Shown in pieces: positions 23,741 through 33,717 of a DNA stretch of 64,000 nucleotides. The notes under the pieces are model-generated. The model saw nothing but the letters and a program-made list of their open reading frames with translations, was not told the origin of the DNA and did not search any database. The stretch lies in contig CACBAM010000010.1 in NCBI GenBank assembly GCA_902537215.1, positions 1 to 64,000 on the forward strand. Direction: 5' to 3'. The position numbers and the translations under genes are program-made. The stretch's first letter is position 1. Each line of letters opens with the position of its first letter. This DNA is from an uncultured Alphaproteobacteria bacterium. Lineage in GTDB: Bacteria; Pseudomonadota; Alphaproteobacteria; Rhodobacterales; Rhodobacteraceae.

Positions 23741-24940
23741 ATGACAAATAAATCAACTGGAAATAAAGTAATAGTAGCGGGAGTTGGAATGATTCCTTTT
23801 GCTAAGCCTGGAGCTTCAGAGACCTATGATATTATGGGTGCAAAAGCAGCTAAGTTAGCGCTCCGAGACAGTGGTGTAGACTATAAAAAAATCCAAAGTG
23901 CCTTTGTTGGATATGTATTTGGAGATTCCACATCAGGTCAGCGGGCTTTGTATCATGTTGGCATGACAGGTATTCCTATTATAAATGTAAACAATAACTG
24001 TTCCACAGGTTCCACAGCACTCTATTTGGCAAGGCAAGCGATAGAAAGTGGTTCTAGTGATTGTATTCTGGCTCTGGGCTTTGAGCAAATGCGACCTGGA
24101 GCGCTAGGTGACATCTACACTGACAGGCCAAGTCCTTTTGGTGAATTTAATGAAACCTGCGAACAGTTAGTAGGGAATGCAGAAATTCCATTAGCGTTAC
24201 GTTACTTTGGAGGTGCTGGAAAATCACATATGGATAAGTATGGTACCACCATGAAAGATTTTGCAAAAATTAGAGCTAAGGCAAGCAGACATGCTGCTAA
24301 AAATCCGTTAGCCCTATTCAAAAAAGAGGTCAGTGAGGAAGAAGTAATGGAGTCTCCAATTATGTGGCCAGGTGTTATGACCAGATTAATGGCTTGCCCA
24401 CCAACCTGTGGTGGGGCTGCTGCTGTCTTAGTTTCTGAAAAGTTTGCGAATAAACACAATATCGATTCCAGTGTGAAGATTTTAGCGCAAGCGATGACAA
24501 CTGATTACGAGTCTACTTTTTCAGAGAAGGATATGATGCAATTAGTAGGCTACGACATGACTAAGGAGGCGGCAAAAAATGTATATCAGCAAACTGGGAT
24601 TGATGTTAAAGATGTGGACGTAGTGGAACTACATGATTGTTTTGCCCACAATGAGCTTATAACTTATGAAGCTCTTGGCTTATGTGAAGAAGGCGAGGCG
24701 CAAAAGTTTGTTCAAGATGGAGATAATACTTTCGGGGGCAAGTTTGTCACCAATCCTTCCGGAGGATTACTTTCAAAGGGACATCCATTGGGGGCAACTG
24801 GATTAGCACAGTGTTTTGAGTTGACCCAGCAACTTCGTGGGAACGCAGGCGAAAAGCAAGTTGATGGCGCTAAAACAGCTCTACAGCATAATCTCGGCTT
24901 GGGTGGGGCGTGTGTAACTACGCTTTACCAAAGCACATAA
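23741..24940 (+). CDS. Thiolase-family protein (SCP-x-like acetyl-CoA acetyltransferase/lipid-transfer type)
   Basis: The 399-aa protein has the thiolase fold with the catalytic Cys in NVNNNCSTGSTA near residues 78-89, VELHDCFAHNE near 298-308 (His-Asp-Cys of the SCP-x subfamily) and GHPLGATGLAQC near 347-358. The missing C-terminal SCP-2 domain and the CSTGS and HDCF motifs place it with the SCPx-thiolase-like enzymes rather than with biosynthetic thiolases. ATG 23741 is used because GGAG precedes it by 6 nt; 23726 is an alternative. The substrate is unknown; beta-ketoacyl-CoA cleavage is expected. It is convergent with htpG (5-nt gap). Confidence 0.9.
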   Translation: MTNKSTGNKVIVAGVGMIPFAKPGASETYDIMGAKAAKLALRDSGVDYKKIQSAFVGYVFGDSTSGQRALYHVGMTGIPIINVNNNCSTGSTALYLARQAIESGSSDCILALGFEQMRPGALGDIYTDRPSPFGEFNETCEQLVGNAEIPLALRYFGGAGKSHMDKYGTTMKDFAKIRAKASRHAAKNPLALFKKEVSEEEVMESPIMWPGVMTRLMACPPTCGGAAAVLVSEKFANKHNIDSSVKILAQAMTTDYESTFSEKDMMQLVGYDMTKEAAKNVYQQTGIDVKDVDVVELHDCFAHNELITYEALGLCEEGEAQKFVQDGDNTFGGKFVTNPSGGLLSKGHPLGATGLAQCFELTQQLRGNAGEKQVDGAKTALQHNLGLGGACVTTLYQST

Positions 24941-24945
24941 TTTGA

Positions 24946-26820
24946 TCAGCTTAGAGCTATACCCAAGAATTTTGACATTCTTTGGTTAAATTTTGCTATG
25001 TCGTTAGGGAGCTCTCCTTCCACCATCTTTGCCTGATCAAACAGTAGAAAAGAGGCATCATTTAAAGCATCTTTGTCTGTATCCTTAATCTTATTTAGTT
25101 TCTTAATAATATTATGGTTAGGATTTATCTCTAATATTCTGGGCATACCCTTGAAATCTTTATTTTGAATCTTCATTATTCTTTCCATTTGAACATCCAT
25201 CCCAGTATCAGGTGCTACTAGACAGCATGCGCTGTCAACCAGTTTTGTAGACACTTTAACATCCTGTACGTTTTCACCTAGTATTTCTTTTATTTTTTCG
25301 ACAAGGCCCTTCATGCCTGCCGGTGGCTTCTTCTCTTTCTCTTTTTTATCGTCTGAAAAAGCTGTTAGGTCTATATCACCTTTGGTAATTGAAACAAACT
25401 TTCGGTCTTGAAATTCACCTGCCATAGATAACCAAAATGTATCGATCGGGTCCGTTAGAAATAAGACGTCAAGCTTCTTTTTCTTGAATACTTCGAGATG
25501 CGGGCTGCCTTCAGCCATCTCTTTATTCTCTGCTGCCAAATAGTATATATCTTTCTGTTCAGTGTTCATTTTTTCGATATAGTCCGATAAAAACACGAGC
25601 TTGTTCTCATTCATGGACTGGAACTTTGATAATTCCAGAAGTTCTATCTTTAGGTCAAAATCCTCATAAATTCCTTCTTTAAGAACTATGCCAAATTCAT
25701 TCCAAAAAGACGAATATTTTTCTTGGTCTTTATCTTTCATCTTTTTCAGTTCGTTAATGACCCTCTTCTTCAATGCCTTAGAGATTTTGTTCAAGGTGAC
25801 ATTATGTTGTAGCATTTCTCTACTAACATTAAGGTCAACGTCTGAGGTGTCGACTATACCTTTAACGAACCGAAGCCATCTTGGTAAAATGCTTTCAGAG
25901 TCATCGGTTATTAGGACCCGGTTTGAATAAAGTTTGATCTTAGATTTTACATCCATTTGAAACAAATCAAATGGTCTTGAATCCGGTATAAAGAGAAGAT
26001 TTATATAACTCAATGTTCCTTCAACTTTATTGTGTAAGGTGAGTAAAGGTTTATTAAATCCAGCACCTATTTGTTTGTAAAACTCTTCATATTGTTCGGC
26101 AGAAATATCTTTCTTCTCTCTTGTCCAAATAGCTGAAGCTTTATTAAGCAATTCAGGTTCATTCTTTTCATCAATAAAATTTACAGAATACATTAAATGA
26201 TCTGAATACTTTCGAGTTACAAAACCTATCCTTTCTTTATCAAGATATTCCTTTTCGCTCTTTTTTATATGGAGGGTGATTTCTGTTCCGACCTCCTCTT
26301 TATTAGCTTCAGAAATTTCGTATCCTGAAATACCATCAGATTCCCATTTGTTTGCTTTTGTTTGCCCAACACCCTTGCTTACAACTTCAACTTTGTCAGC
26401 AACCATAAAAGCGGAATAAAAACCCACACCAAACTGGCCTATAAGATTAACATCTTTTTTCTTCTTGTCTTTTCCTGCGTTTTTTTCAAGCTCTGCCAAG
26501 AATTCTGTGGTTCCGGATTTAGCAATGGTTCCCAAAGAATTTTCTAATTCTTCTTTGCTCATACCGACTCCGTTATCTTTTATCATGAGTGTGCTATCCT
26601 TTTTACTTGCTTGGATCTCAATTTTAAGATCGTCTGTCCCAACGTTATCATTTTTGTCAGTCAGAGAAAGAAAACGGCGCTTATCAAGCGCATCACTGCT
26701 ATTAGAAATCAATTCTCTAAGAAAGATCTCTTTTTCCGAGTAGAGTGAATTGATTACAATGTTGAGAACGCGCCCAGTATCTGCTTCAAAAGCCTTTTTC
26801 ATTTGAGAAATTTCCTTCAT
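24946..26820 (-). CDS. htpG: Molecular chaperone HtpG (Hsp90)
   Basis: The 624-aa protein has the GHKL ATPase domain with RELISNSSDALDK near 35-47, DNGVGMS near 83-89 and GQFGVGFYSAFM near 131-142, then the Hsp90 middle domain (GFNKPLLTLHNKVEG, VSREMLQHN) and a C-terminal dimerisation part. Its role is ATP-driven folding of client proteins in the cytosol. The frame offers two starts: ATG 26820, and ATG 26802 with AAGGA upstream; the second would remove six residues. The charged linker near 485-497 (KKEKEKKPPAG) is lysine-rich. Confidence 0.97.
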   Translation of the reverse strand: MKEISQMKKAFEADTGRVLNIVINSLYSEKEIFLRELISNSSDALDKRRFLSLTDKNDNVGTDDLKIEIQASKKDSTLMIKDNGVGMSKEELENSLGTIAKSGTTEFLAELEKNAGKDKKKKDVNLIGQFGVGFYSAFMVADKVEVVSKGVGQTKANKWESDGISGYEISEANKEEVGTEITLHIKKSEKEYLDKERIGFVTRKYSDHLMYSVNFIDEKNEPELLNKASAIWTREKKDISAEQYEEFYKQIGAGFNKPLLTLHNKVEGTLSYINLLFIPDSRPFDLFQMDVKSKIKLYSNRVLITDDSESILPRWLRFVKGIVDTSDVDLNVSREMLQHNVTLNKISKALKKRVINELKKMKDKDQEKYSSFWNEFGIVLKEGIYEDFDLKIELLELSKFQSMNENKLVFLSDYIEKMNTEQKDIYYLAAENKEMAEGSPHLEVFKKKKLDVLFLTDPIDTFWLSMAGEFQDRKFVSITKGDIDLTAFSDDKKEKEKKPPAGMKGLVEKIKEILGENVQDVKVSTKLVDSACCLVAPDTGMDVQMERIMKIQNKDFKGMPRILEINPNHNIIKKLNKIKDTDKDALNDASFLLFDQAKMVEGELPNDIAKFNQRMSKFLGIALS

Positions 26821-26977
26821 TATTGAATTGGTTGATCTTATTTATGTATTGAATATTCAGTAGTCAATAAGAACAAACGATTTTTTTTCGCTTTTTTTAG
26901 TATTGTTCAGGTTGTTTTTTAGGCCCAATAAGTGTAAGACCTACCTTGGCAATAATTTTAGTCACAAAGGAATGTGG

Positions 26978-28315
26978 ATGGACTGGGATAAAAAAGGTTG
27001 GCGTGGGAAACCAAGAGTTCAGATGCCTACTTATGGTAATCTAGATGAGTTAGCATCTGTAGAGAGTAGCCTAGAAGCATTGCCCCCGTTAGTTTTCGCT
27101 GGAGAGGTGAGAAATTTAAGGGAACAGCTTGCTAAAGTAGGCACGGGCGAAGCTTTTTTACTTCAGGGAGGAGATTGCGCTGAAAGCTTTTCAGAATTTT
27201 CGGCAAACTTAATAAGAGATACGTTTAAAGTAATGCTCCAAATGGCCGTTGTGCTTACCTTTGGCTCAAAAAAGCCAGTGGTAAAAATTGGTCGTATGGC
27301 AGGACAGTTTGCGAAGCCTCGGTCTGCAGACTATGAAACAATCAATGATCAAAAACTACCATCATACCGAGGAGATATTATCAATGATATTGCGCCGGAC
27401 TTTAAAAGTAGAGAGCCTGATCCAAAGAGAATGCTTCAAGCATACACGCAATCAGCAGCCTCTGTAAATCTATTGAGAGCATTTTCTCAAGGAGGCTTTG
27501 CTGATATCCGTCAAGTTCACTCTTGGACCCTAGAGAACACCAGGACAGGAAGCAGATATACACAGTTTTCAGAGCTTGCTGAGAGAATTTCTGAGGCTCT
27601 TGACTTCATGGAAGCGGCTGGTGTTTCTCCCAACAATACCCAGACACTTAGAAAAGTTGATTTCTATACAAGCCACGAGGCATTGCTTTTGGAATATGAA
27701 GAGGCACTTTGCAGAATTGACAGCCTCACAGGTAATCCAATTGCGGGTTCAGGCCATATGATTTGGATCGGGGATAGAACCAGAGATCCAGATGGGGCTC
27801 ATGTCGACTTTTGTAGTGGTGTGGAGAATCCAATAGGACTTAAGTGTGGACCAAGTATATCCAAAGACGATTTGGTGAGACTAGTTCAAAAGCTCAATCC
27901 AAAAAATGAAATGGGTAGGCTCACTTTAATAACTAGATTCGGTCATAACAAAGTTTTAGATTATCTACCGGGACTAATAAAGATTGTTCGATCAGAAGGG
28001 CTAAATGTTGTTTGGTGCTGTGATCCCATGCATGGAAACACTGTTAAGTCAACCAGTGGGTTCAAGACTAGACCATTTGATCATGTATTGGCTGAGGTGC
28101 AAAATTCGTTCACAGCTCATCGATCTGAAGGGACTTATCTTGGCGGTGTACATTTTGAAATGACAGGAAAAGATGTAACCGAGTGTACTGGTGGACTTCA
28201 ATTAATTGATGATGAAGACCTTTCCTTGCGGTATCACACTGCCTGTGACCCCAGATTGAATGCTTCTCAATCCCTTGAGCTAGCATTTTTAGTAGCGGAA
28301 CAATTGGAAAAATAA
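26978..28315 (+). CDS. Class II 3-deoxy-7-phosphoheptulonate synthase
   Basis: The 445-aa protein matches the plant-like class II DAHP synthases common in alphaproteobacteria. It has LQGGDCAESF near residues 54-63, KIGRMAGQFAKPRS near 103-116, and a segment CDPMHGNT with the metal-binding Cys and His near 350-357, followed by HRSEGTYLGGVHFEMTGKDVTEC, read here as separate conserved blocks. It condenses phosphoenolpyruvate and erythrose 4-phosphate, the first step of aromatic amino acid synthesis. The start ATG 26978 has AAAGGA 6 nt upstream; the frame opens at 26903, but the extra residues are not part of the family. Promoter sequences were not resolved. Confidence 0.95.
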   Translation: MDWDKKGWRGKPRVQMPTYGNLDELASVESSLEALPPLVFAGEVRNLREQLAKVGTGEAFLLQGGDCAESFSEFSANLIRDTFKVMLQMAVVLTFGSKKPVVKIGRMAGQFAKPRSADYETINDQKLPSYRGDIINDIAPDFKSREPDPKRMLQAYTQSAASVNLLRAFSQGGFADIRQVHSWTLENTRTGSRYTQFSELAERISEALDFMEAAGVSPNNTQTLRKVDFYTSHEALLLEYEEALCRIDSLTGNPIAGSGHMIWIGDRTRDPDGAHVDFCSGVENPIGLKCGPSISKDDLVRLVQKLNPKNEMGRLTLITRFGHNKVLDYLPGLIKIVRSEGLNVVWCCDPMHGNTVKSTSGFKTRPFDHVLAEVQNSFTAHRSEGTYLGGVHFEMTGKDVTECTGGLQLIDDEDLSLRYHTACDPRLNASQSLELAFLVAEQLEK

Positions 28316-28340
28316 AACAAGGCGAGTATCCACTTTTGTA

Positions 28341-29201
28341 ATGCTAAATTTTTGTGTAGTAACATCGCATAAAGAAATACTAGCTTCTGAAATAGCTTTA
28401 TTGAAGAACCATTTGAACGCCAAAAAAGTAGATGTGCTAGGTTCCTGTGGCGTTCAATTTCAAGTGGATCCAGAAAATATCACTGAGGAGCTTAAGTTAA
28501 AAAGAAGTAAAAAAATTGACATAAATTTTATTACTGAGGATGAAAGAAGTGTTCATCTGTTAGCTTCCGATATGGATGGAACTATTTTAGAAGAAGAATG
28601 CATTGATGAGATTGCTGATCTTGTAGGAAAAGGGTCAGAAGTTAGGAGGATTACGGCACAAGCAATGAAAGAGGGGTTGAATTTTGACGAATCTTTGCAA
28701 AAAAGATTAGCTTTGCTAAAGGGCACGGAATTAGAAGTTCTAGAGCATTGTTTGTCCAAAAAAATTAATGTCAGGCCTGGTGCCGTCACTCTTTTTAGAA
28801 CATTTAAAAAACATTTTGGAAAAACCGCTATTCTTTCTGGAGGATTTACTTATTTTTCTGATCATATTCAGAAAGAATTGGACGCAGACTTCTCATTTGC
28901 AAATGTTTTGGAATACAAGGAGAATCGCTTAACCGGAAAATCATTAGGAACAATAGTAAACGCAGAGAAAAAGCTTGAATTGATGAAGCAATTAATTGCT
29001 CGGCAAGGGAAAAATAACTCAAGAGTTGTGGCGGTAGGTGATGGGAACAATGATGTAAGAATGATTTCAGAATCTGGAGTGGGTATTTCGTTTAAGGGGA
29101 GTGATCATCTTAATCTTTCTGCAAAACATGTGTTAAAGAATTCAGATATATCGGCTATCCTATACTTACTTGGACTAAGAGAAGAGCAGTTTGTTTATTA
29201 A
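28341..29201 (+). CDS. serB: Phosphoserine phosphatase
   Basis: The 286-aa HAD-family enzyme has SDMDGTILEEE with nucleophile Asp77 and acid Asp79, then SGGFTYF near 165-171 and VGDGNNDVRM near 231-240, the motifs of SerB. The N-terminal 70 residues form a small non-catalytic domain often seen in proteobacterial SerB. It converts phosphoserine to serine. It is the first gene of a plus-strand run with gmk, a gamma-carbonic anhydrase-like gene and plsC, spaced by 9 nt, minus 4 nt and 16 nt. Length is normal. Confidence 0.95.
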   Translation: MLNFCVVTSHKEILASEIALLKNHLNAKKVDVLGSCGVQFQVDPENITEELKLKRSKKIDINFITEDERSVHLLASDMDGTILEEECIDEIADLVGKGSEVRRITAQAMKEGLNFDESLQKRLALLKGTELEVLEHCLSKKINVRPGAVTLFRTFKKHFGKTAILSGGFTYFSDHIQKELDADFSFANVLEYKENRLTGKSLGTIVNAEKKLELMKQLIARQGKNNSRVVAVGDGNNDVRMISESGVGISFKGSDHLNLSAKHVLKNSDISAILYLLGLREEQFVY

Positions 29202-29210
29202 ATTTAATTT

Positions 29211-29867
29211 GTGGAGAAATTGAGCTTGTCAGAAAAAGGCGTATTAGTGATTTTGTCTTCTCCATCGGGAGCAGGTAAGACAAGCATTGCGCGTGCTTTG
29301 GTTGAAGAAAATAAAAACTTTTTATTTTCCGTTTCGGCTACTACTAGAAAATCTAGGCCAGGTGAAGTAAATGGCAGAGAGTACCATTTTTTAACCGTTG
29401 ACGAATTCAGAGATAAAATTAATGACGGTCAATTTTTAGAGCACGCCAAAGTTTTTGGAAATTTATATGGGACCCCTTTAGAGCCTGTAATGGAGTCCAT
29501 TAATGATGGTAAAGATTTGATTTTTGATGTTGACTGGCAAGGAGGCAAACAAATTCGTAGTTCATCTCTTAGTAAATTTGTTATTTCCATATTTATTTTA
29601 CCTCCATCAATCAAAGCGCTAAAAGAGAGACTGATGAAGCGAGCTCAAGATTCTTCAGAAACTGTCAAAGATAGAATGACAAAATCTATTGGTGAAATAA
29701 TGCACTGGAAAGAATATGATTATGTTATTATAAACAATAATTTTGAGCAAACCCTTCATGAAGTAAAATCGATAATTACATCTGAAAAGTTGCGACGCGT
29801 TAGAAATAGCAAATTGGAGGATTTTGTTGAAACACTTACATACGAATTTAAGGAATTGAAGTCATGA
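29211..29867 (+). CDS. gmk: Guanylate kinase
   Basis: The 218-aa protein has the P-loop SSPSGAGKTSI near residues 16-26, the GMP-binding TTRKSRPGEVNGREYHF split over 40-57, and DVDWQGGKQI near 105-114. It phosphorylates GMP to GDP with ATP. The GTG at 29211 opens the frame, but in-frame TTG codons at 29220 and 29226 lie behind GGAG and could be the true start. It overlaps the next gene by 4 nt (ATGA). Confidence 0.95.
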   Translation: MEKLSLSEKGVLVILSSPSGAGKTSIARALVEENKNFLFSVSATTRKSRPGEVNGREYHFLTVDEFRDKINDGQFLEHAKVFGNLYGTPLEPVMESINDGKDLIFDVDWQGGKQIRSSSLSKFVISIFILPPSIKALKERLMKRAQDSSETVKDRMTKSIGEIMHWKEYDYVIINNNFEQTLHEVKSIITSEKLRRVRNSKLEDFVETLTYEFKELKS

Positions 29868-30400
29868 CAACTATTTATGAGCTCGGAAATATGAAACCTA
29901 CGCTGCCAGAAAATAATGATTTTTGGATCGCTCCGAGTGCATTTGTTATAGGTAATGTGATTATGAAAGAAGGAACATCTGTTTGGTTTGGAACAACTAT
30001 AAGAGGGGATAACGAAACAGTAACAATAATGGATGGCACCAATATACAAGAGAACACAATTCTCCACACAGACTTAGGATTCCCGATTGAAATAGGTAAA
30101 AACTGCACAATAGGCCATAAAGCGATGCTTCATGGATGCATTATTGAAGATAATACTCTTATTGGTATGGGGTCGACAATATTAAATGGTGCTCGAATAG
30201 CAAAAAATTGTTTAGTAGGTGCCTGCTCCCTAGTAACCGAGGGAAAAACGTTTCCAGAAAACTCTCTCATTATGGGATCCCCAGCAAAGGTCGTCAGGCA
30301 ATTAACAGAAAAAGAGATTGAGGGAATTACGAATTCTGCGCAATGGTACCAACAAAACATGAGACGTTTCAACTTAGAAATGAAAGCTATTAAATTATAA
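29864..30400 (+). CDS. Gamma-carbonic anhydrase-like hexapeptide protein
   Basis: The 178-aa left-handed beta-helix protein has the three metal-binding histidines of the gamma class: one in NTILHTDL near residue 69 and two in IGHKAMLHGC near 86 and 91. A C-terminal helix follows. Homologues are often annotated transferases, yet the His triad supports zinc binding. The role is uncertain; CO2/bicarbonate or coenzyme-linked chemistry is possible. Translation is coupled to gmk by a 4-nt overlap. Confidence 0.85.
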   Translation: MTTIYELGNMKPTLPENNDFWIAPSAFVIGNVIMKEGTSVWFGTTIRGDNETVTIMDGTNIQENTILHTDLGFPIEIGKNCTIGHKAMLHGCIIEDNTLIGMGSTILNGARIAKNCLVGACSLVTEGKTFPENSLIMGSPAKVVRQLTEKEIEGITNSAQWYQQNMRRFNLEMKAIKL

Positions 30401-30416
30401 GCAATTGGAAGGTTAG

Positions 30417-31193
30417 ATGAGTTCAATTGCTATATTCAGAGTTTCAATCGTTTTTGCTTTGACAATAACGCTTCTGCCTATGTATCTGCTTGGGTTAGCT
30501 CTAGATTATTTATTCGGACAAAGGATTGTTGTTTTGCTTATTAAAAAGTTTTGGTCTAGAGCTGTAATGAAGATAATTGGAATAGAATGGGAACTAGTAG
30601 GGCTCAAGAGAGAGGCGCATATTTTTGTCTCCAACCACATTTCTTGGATCGATATTTTGGCTATAAATAGCATTCTAGATGTAGTCTTTATTGCAAAAAA
30701 AGAAGTTAGATCTTGGCCAGGCTTGGGAGTCCTCGCTGCTTTAGGGCAAACAATATTTATAGAAAGAAAATCTTTAAATGCACTGTCGCACAAGTGGGCT
30801 GTAGAAGAATGTTTAAAAAAAGGACAAAGCATATTCTTCTTTCCAGAAGGCACAAGTACCGATGGTTCAATTATTAAGCAATTTAAATCATCCCTATTTG
30901 AAGTTTGTTATGGTGAAACGTTTAAAGAAAAGATTTTAGGGTCCGTTCAGCCTTTAACAATCATCTACAAGTCACCAATAAAAAATGATCCTGCTTTTTA
31001 TAGTTTCTGGAGAGAAGAGGATACAATCTTCGAGAACATAAAAAAAATCATCAAGACAGTACGCCAAGGTAGGGTCCGGTTGGTATTCCATAAGCCCATT
31101 GAATTTACAAAATGCGGTGATCGAAAGCGTTTAAGTTACGCTTGTTACAAAGCGGTTAAGAACGGTTTAGTAAGCCCAGAAAACTCATTTTAG
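30417..31193 (+). CDS. plsC: 1-acyl-sn-glycerol-3-phosphate acyltransferase (PlsC-like)
   Basis: The 258-aa protein has an N-terminal membrane anchor (about 5-30), the acyltransferase motifs N-H-I-S-W-I-D near residues 70-76 and [10 protein letters not shown] near 140-149, and a membrane-bound topology typical of lysophosphatidate acyltransferases. It adds the second acyl chain to make phosphatidate. It is the last gene of the serB-gmk run and its 3' end overlaps the end of the convergent enolase by 9 nt. Hydrolase or lyso-ornithine acyltransferase roles are less likely. Confidence 0.88.
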   Translation: MSSIAIFRVSIVFALTITLLPMYLLGLALDYLFGQRIVVLLIKKFWSRAVMKIIGIEWELVGLKREAHIFVSNHISWIDILAINSILDVVFIAKKEVRSWPGLGVLAALGQTIFIERKSLNALSHKWAVEECLKKGQSIFFFPEGTSTDGSIIKQFKSSLFEVCYGETFKEKILGSVQPLTIIYKSPIKNDPAFYSFWREEDTIFENIKKIIKTVRQGRVRLVFHKPIEFTKCGDRKRLSYACYKAVKNGLVSPENSF

Positions 31194-32462
31194 GATATCA
31201 GTACCAATATACTCAGCATTTTGCCCAATTTCTTCCTCTATTCGTAAAAGTTGGTTATATTTTGCCAACCTGTCACTTCTCGATAACGATCCAGTCTTTA
31301 TTTGAGTACACCCGGTAGCCACTGCTAGATCAGCTATAAACGTATCCTCTGTTTCTCCAGATCTGTGAGACATTATACAGGAATAATTATTTTCCTGAGC
31401 TAGTGAAATTGTCTCTATTGTTTCGCTCAATGTGCCAATTTGATTTGGTTTTATAAGGATTGCATTCCCTGCACCCCTTTCTATCCCCTCTCTGAGTCGG
31501 ATTTTGTTGGTAACAAATAAGTCATCTCCCACCAATTGTACTTTTGGACTTAGGGTTTCAGTGAGTAGTTCCCACCCTTCCCAATCATCCTCAGCCATTC
31601 CATCTTCAATAGAGAAAATAGGGTACAACTTGCATAGCCTCTCCAAGTTTGCAGCATTTTCGTCAACTGATAAAGATTTATTTTCACCCACCAAGTTATA
31701 TCTCTGGTTTTCGAAATATTCTGTTGATGCACAATCAAGAGCTAAATAGAAATCTTTCTCTAAATGGTATCCACAAGATTTGATTGCCTTCACAACTGCA
31801 TCTAGGGCTCTCTCAGTACTTTCTAAAGCGGGAGCAAAACCTCCTTCATCTCCTATATTTGTATTAAATCCATCTGTCTTTAGATTATTTTTGAGGGTTT
31901 GAAAAACTTCGCATGACATTTGTATGGCCATACTGAAAGTTTTTGCCCCGACGGGCATAATCATAAACTCTTGGAAATCGATGGTGTTATCCGCGTGACT
32001 ACCCCCGTTAATTATATTCATTAACGGCACTGGGAGTTTATACTCCTTAACAGATCCTAGGTACTTAAAGAGTGACTGATTTTTCGAATTAGATGCTGCT
32101 CTAGCCGTTGCTAGAGAAACTCCCAACATAGCGTTGCCGCCTAAATTGGACTTATTTGGTGTGCCGTCCAATTGAATTAACATTTCGTCTATATTCTTTT
32201 GGTTTAATGGATCATGGCCTCTTAAGTGCTGATTTATTTTTTCGTTAATATTGTTAACAGCTGTTCTTACCCCTTTCCCCAAATACCTTGTTGAGTTATT
32301 ATCTCGCAACTCTAGCGCTTCGTGGCTGCCAGTAGAGGCTCCAGAGGGAACTGAAGCTCTACCAAATGAACCATTTATCAGAGATACATCAACTTCAATG
32401 GTAGGGTTCCCTCTACTATCAATTATCTCACGTGCTATTATTCGATCAATGGTTCTTGTCAT
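31185..32462 (-). CDS. eno: Enolase
   Basis: The 425-aa protein is a full-length enolase. It shows [16 protein letters not shown] near residues 11-26, [18 protein letters not shown] in the loop near 37-54, [10 protein letters not shown] near 202-211, [14 protein letters not shown] near 280-293, and [17 protein letters not shown] near 364-380. It interconverts 2-phosphoglycerate and phosphoenolpyruvate. Start ATG 32462 is used (GGAAAG 4 nt upstream). It begins inside the end of the fur-family gene (17-nt overlap), so the two are co-transcribed. Its distal end overlaps plsC, so the two stop codons are interlocked. Confidence 0.97.
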   Translation of the reverse strand: MTRTIDRIIAREIIDSRGNPTIEVDVSLINGSFGRASVPSGASTGSHEALELRDNNSTRYLGKGVRTAVNNINEKINQHLRGHDPLNQKNIDEMLIQLDGTPNKSNLGGNAMLGVSLATARAASNSKNQSLFKYLGSVKEYKLPVPLMNIINGGSHADNTIDFQEFMIMPVGAKTFSMAIQMSCEVFQTLKNNLKTDGFNTNIGDEGGFAPALESTERALDAVVKAIKSCGYHLEKDFYLALDCASTEYFENQRYNLVGENKSLSVDENAANLERLCKLYPIFSIEDGMAEDDWEGWELLTETLSPKVQLVGDDLFVTNKIRLREGIERGAGNAILIKPNQIGTLSETIETISLAQENNYSCIMSHRSGETEDTFIADLAVATGCTQIKTGSLSRSDRLAKYNQLLRIEEEIGQNAEYIGTDILK

Positions 32463-32904
32463 TTTTCTTTCCGTATAGTTCAAGTTTATGGCCGATTAGC
32501 TCATAGCCTAGCCTCTTAGCTATTTTCTTTTGGATATGCTCAATTTCTTCATCAATGAACTCTATGACTTTACCAGTATCTAGATCGATTAAATGATCAT
32601 GATGTTTTCTAACCGCATCTTCGAATCGTGATCGACCGTCGTTAAATTCTAATTTTTCAAGAATACCTGCATTTTTTAAAGTTTTAACCGTCCTATAAAC
32701 CGTTGCTATTGATACTTTATTGTCGATTTTGTTCGCTCTTTCGAATAGAGTTTCAACATCTGGATGATCATCAGAGTCCTCTAACACCTTAATGATTAAT
32801 CGCCTCTGCCCGGTCATTCTGATGCCAACTTTTTTACATCTGGAAGATATTGTTTCAAATATCATTTTTTTTGAGCAAGTCTTTAGCATGCTCCCATATT
32901 TCAT
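32446..32904 (-). CDS. fur: Fur-family transcriptional regulator (Mur/Fur type)
   Basis: The 152-aa protein has an N-terminal winged helix ([16 protein letters not shown] near residues 29-44, [18 protein letters not shown] near 65-82) and the C-terminal metal-sensing and dimer domain with [17 protein letters not shown] near 99-115. The usual zinc CxxC of Fur is replaced by DLDTG, as in alphaproteobacterial Mur/Fur proteins. It would repress metal uptake genes when Fe or Mn is bound. The exact start is uncertain (ATGs at 32904, 32889 and 32865). It lies between mazG and eno with overlaps on both sides. Confidence 0.9.
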   Translation of the reverse strand: MKYGSMLKTCSKKMIFETISSRCKKVGIRMTGQRRLIIKVLEDSDDHPDVETLFERANKIDNKVSIATVYRTVKTLKNAGILEKLEFNDGRSRFEDAVRKHHDHLIDLDTGKVIEFIDEEIEHIQKKIAKRLGYELIGHKLELYGKKNDKNH

Positions 32905-33697
32905 GTAATTTTTTATCTGTCAGGTGTTTATCAGATACTTTCTCAGCCTTGATTAATTTAATTGACTCACTTATTCTTTTTTTGAATTTTTTGATTGAAA
33001 CACTTAAGCTTTTCTCTGGGTCTACATCAAGTTTTCGGCCCAGATTAACAATAGAAAACAGGACATCTCCAAACTCTTCCTCTATGTCAATTTTTTTATC
33101 AGTTTCACAAGCATGCCAAAGTTCTTTCACTTCTTCGTTTATCTTGCTAAGAATTTCCGAAGAATTGGTCCAATCAAAATTTAGTTGTGACGCTTTTTTT
33201 TGAACCTTTGCGGCATGAGCTAGTGCAGGAAGTGATAAGGGCACGTCTTCAAAAAATCTCTCTGGATCTTTTGTATTATTTTTTTCCAGAGATTTAATTT
33301 TTTCCCAATTATCTTTCACTTCTTTTGTGGAAATACTTCCTCCGTCTCGTTTTTCTTTGTTAAATACATGAGGATGCCGGAAAATCATTTTATCACAAAC
33401 ATCTTGGACTACATCATCAAAGGTGAAGCCATAATCTTTCTCAGCTATATGGCAATGAAATGCTATCTGAAATAAAAGATCTCCAAGCTCACTTTTTATT
33501 GCGTCCTTTTTATTCAAAGAAATGGCGTGCTGAAGTTCGTGTGCTTCTTCTATACAATAATGTGCTATACTTTTGTTATCTTGCTCAATATCCCAAGGGC
33601 ACCCAAATATAGGATCTCTCAGTCTCTCAACTAATGACTCTAGCCTTTCCATTCCAATGTTACGGTTGTAGACTTTGCCATTTTTTGATTTGTCCAT
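32855..33697 (-). CDS. mazG: Nucleoside triphosphate pyrophosphohydrolase MazG
   Basis: The 280-aa protein carries two MazG domains. The first contains CPWDIEQDN and HYCIEEAHEL with ELGDLLFQIAFH (about residues 31-85); the second has EEVKELWHACE and EEFGDVLFSIVNLGRK (about 190-230). These E-E-x-x-E/E-x-x-D sets hold Mg. MazG removes abnormal or excess NTPs. The start is set at ATG 33697 (AGGAT upstream); an earlier in-frame start would run into gpt. The distal end overlaps fur by about 50 nt if fur starts at 32904. Confidence 0.92.
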   Translation of the reverse strand: MDKSKNGKVYNRNIGMERLESLVERLRDPIFGCPWDIEQDNKSIAHYCIEEAHELQHAISLNKKDAIKSELGDLLFQIAFHCHIAEKDYGFTFDDVVQDVCDKMIFRHPHVFNKEKRDGGSISTKEVKDNWEKIKSLEKNNTKDPERFFEDVPLSLPALAHAAKVQKKASQLNFDWTNSSEILSKINEEVKELWHACETDKKIDIEEEFGDVLFSIVNLGRKLDVDPEKSLSVSIKKFKKRISESIKLIKAEKVSDKHLTDKKLHEIWEHAKDLLKKNDI

Positions 33698-33717
33698 GTA
33701 AATATTTATCCTGTTAT

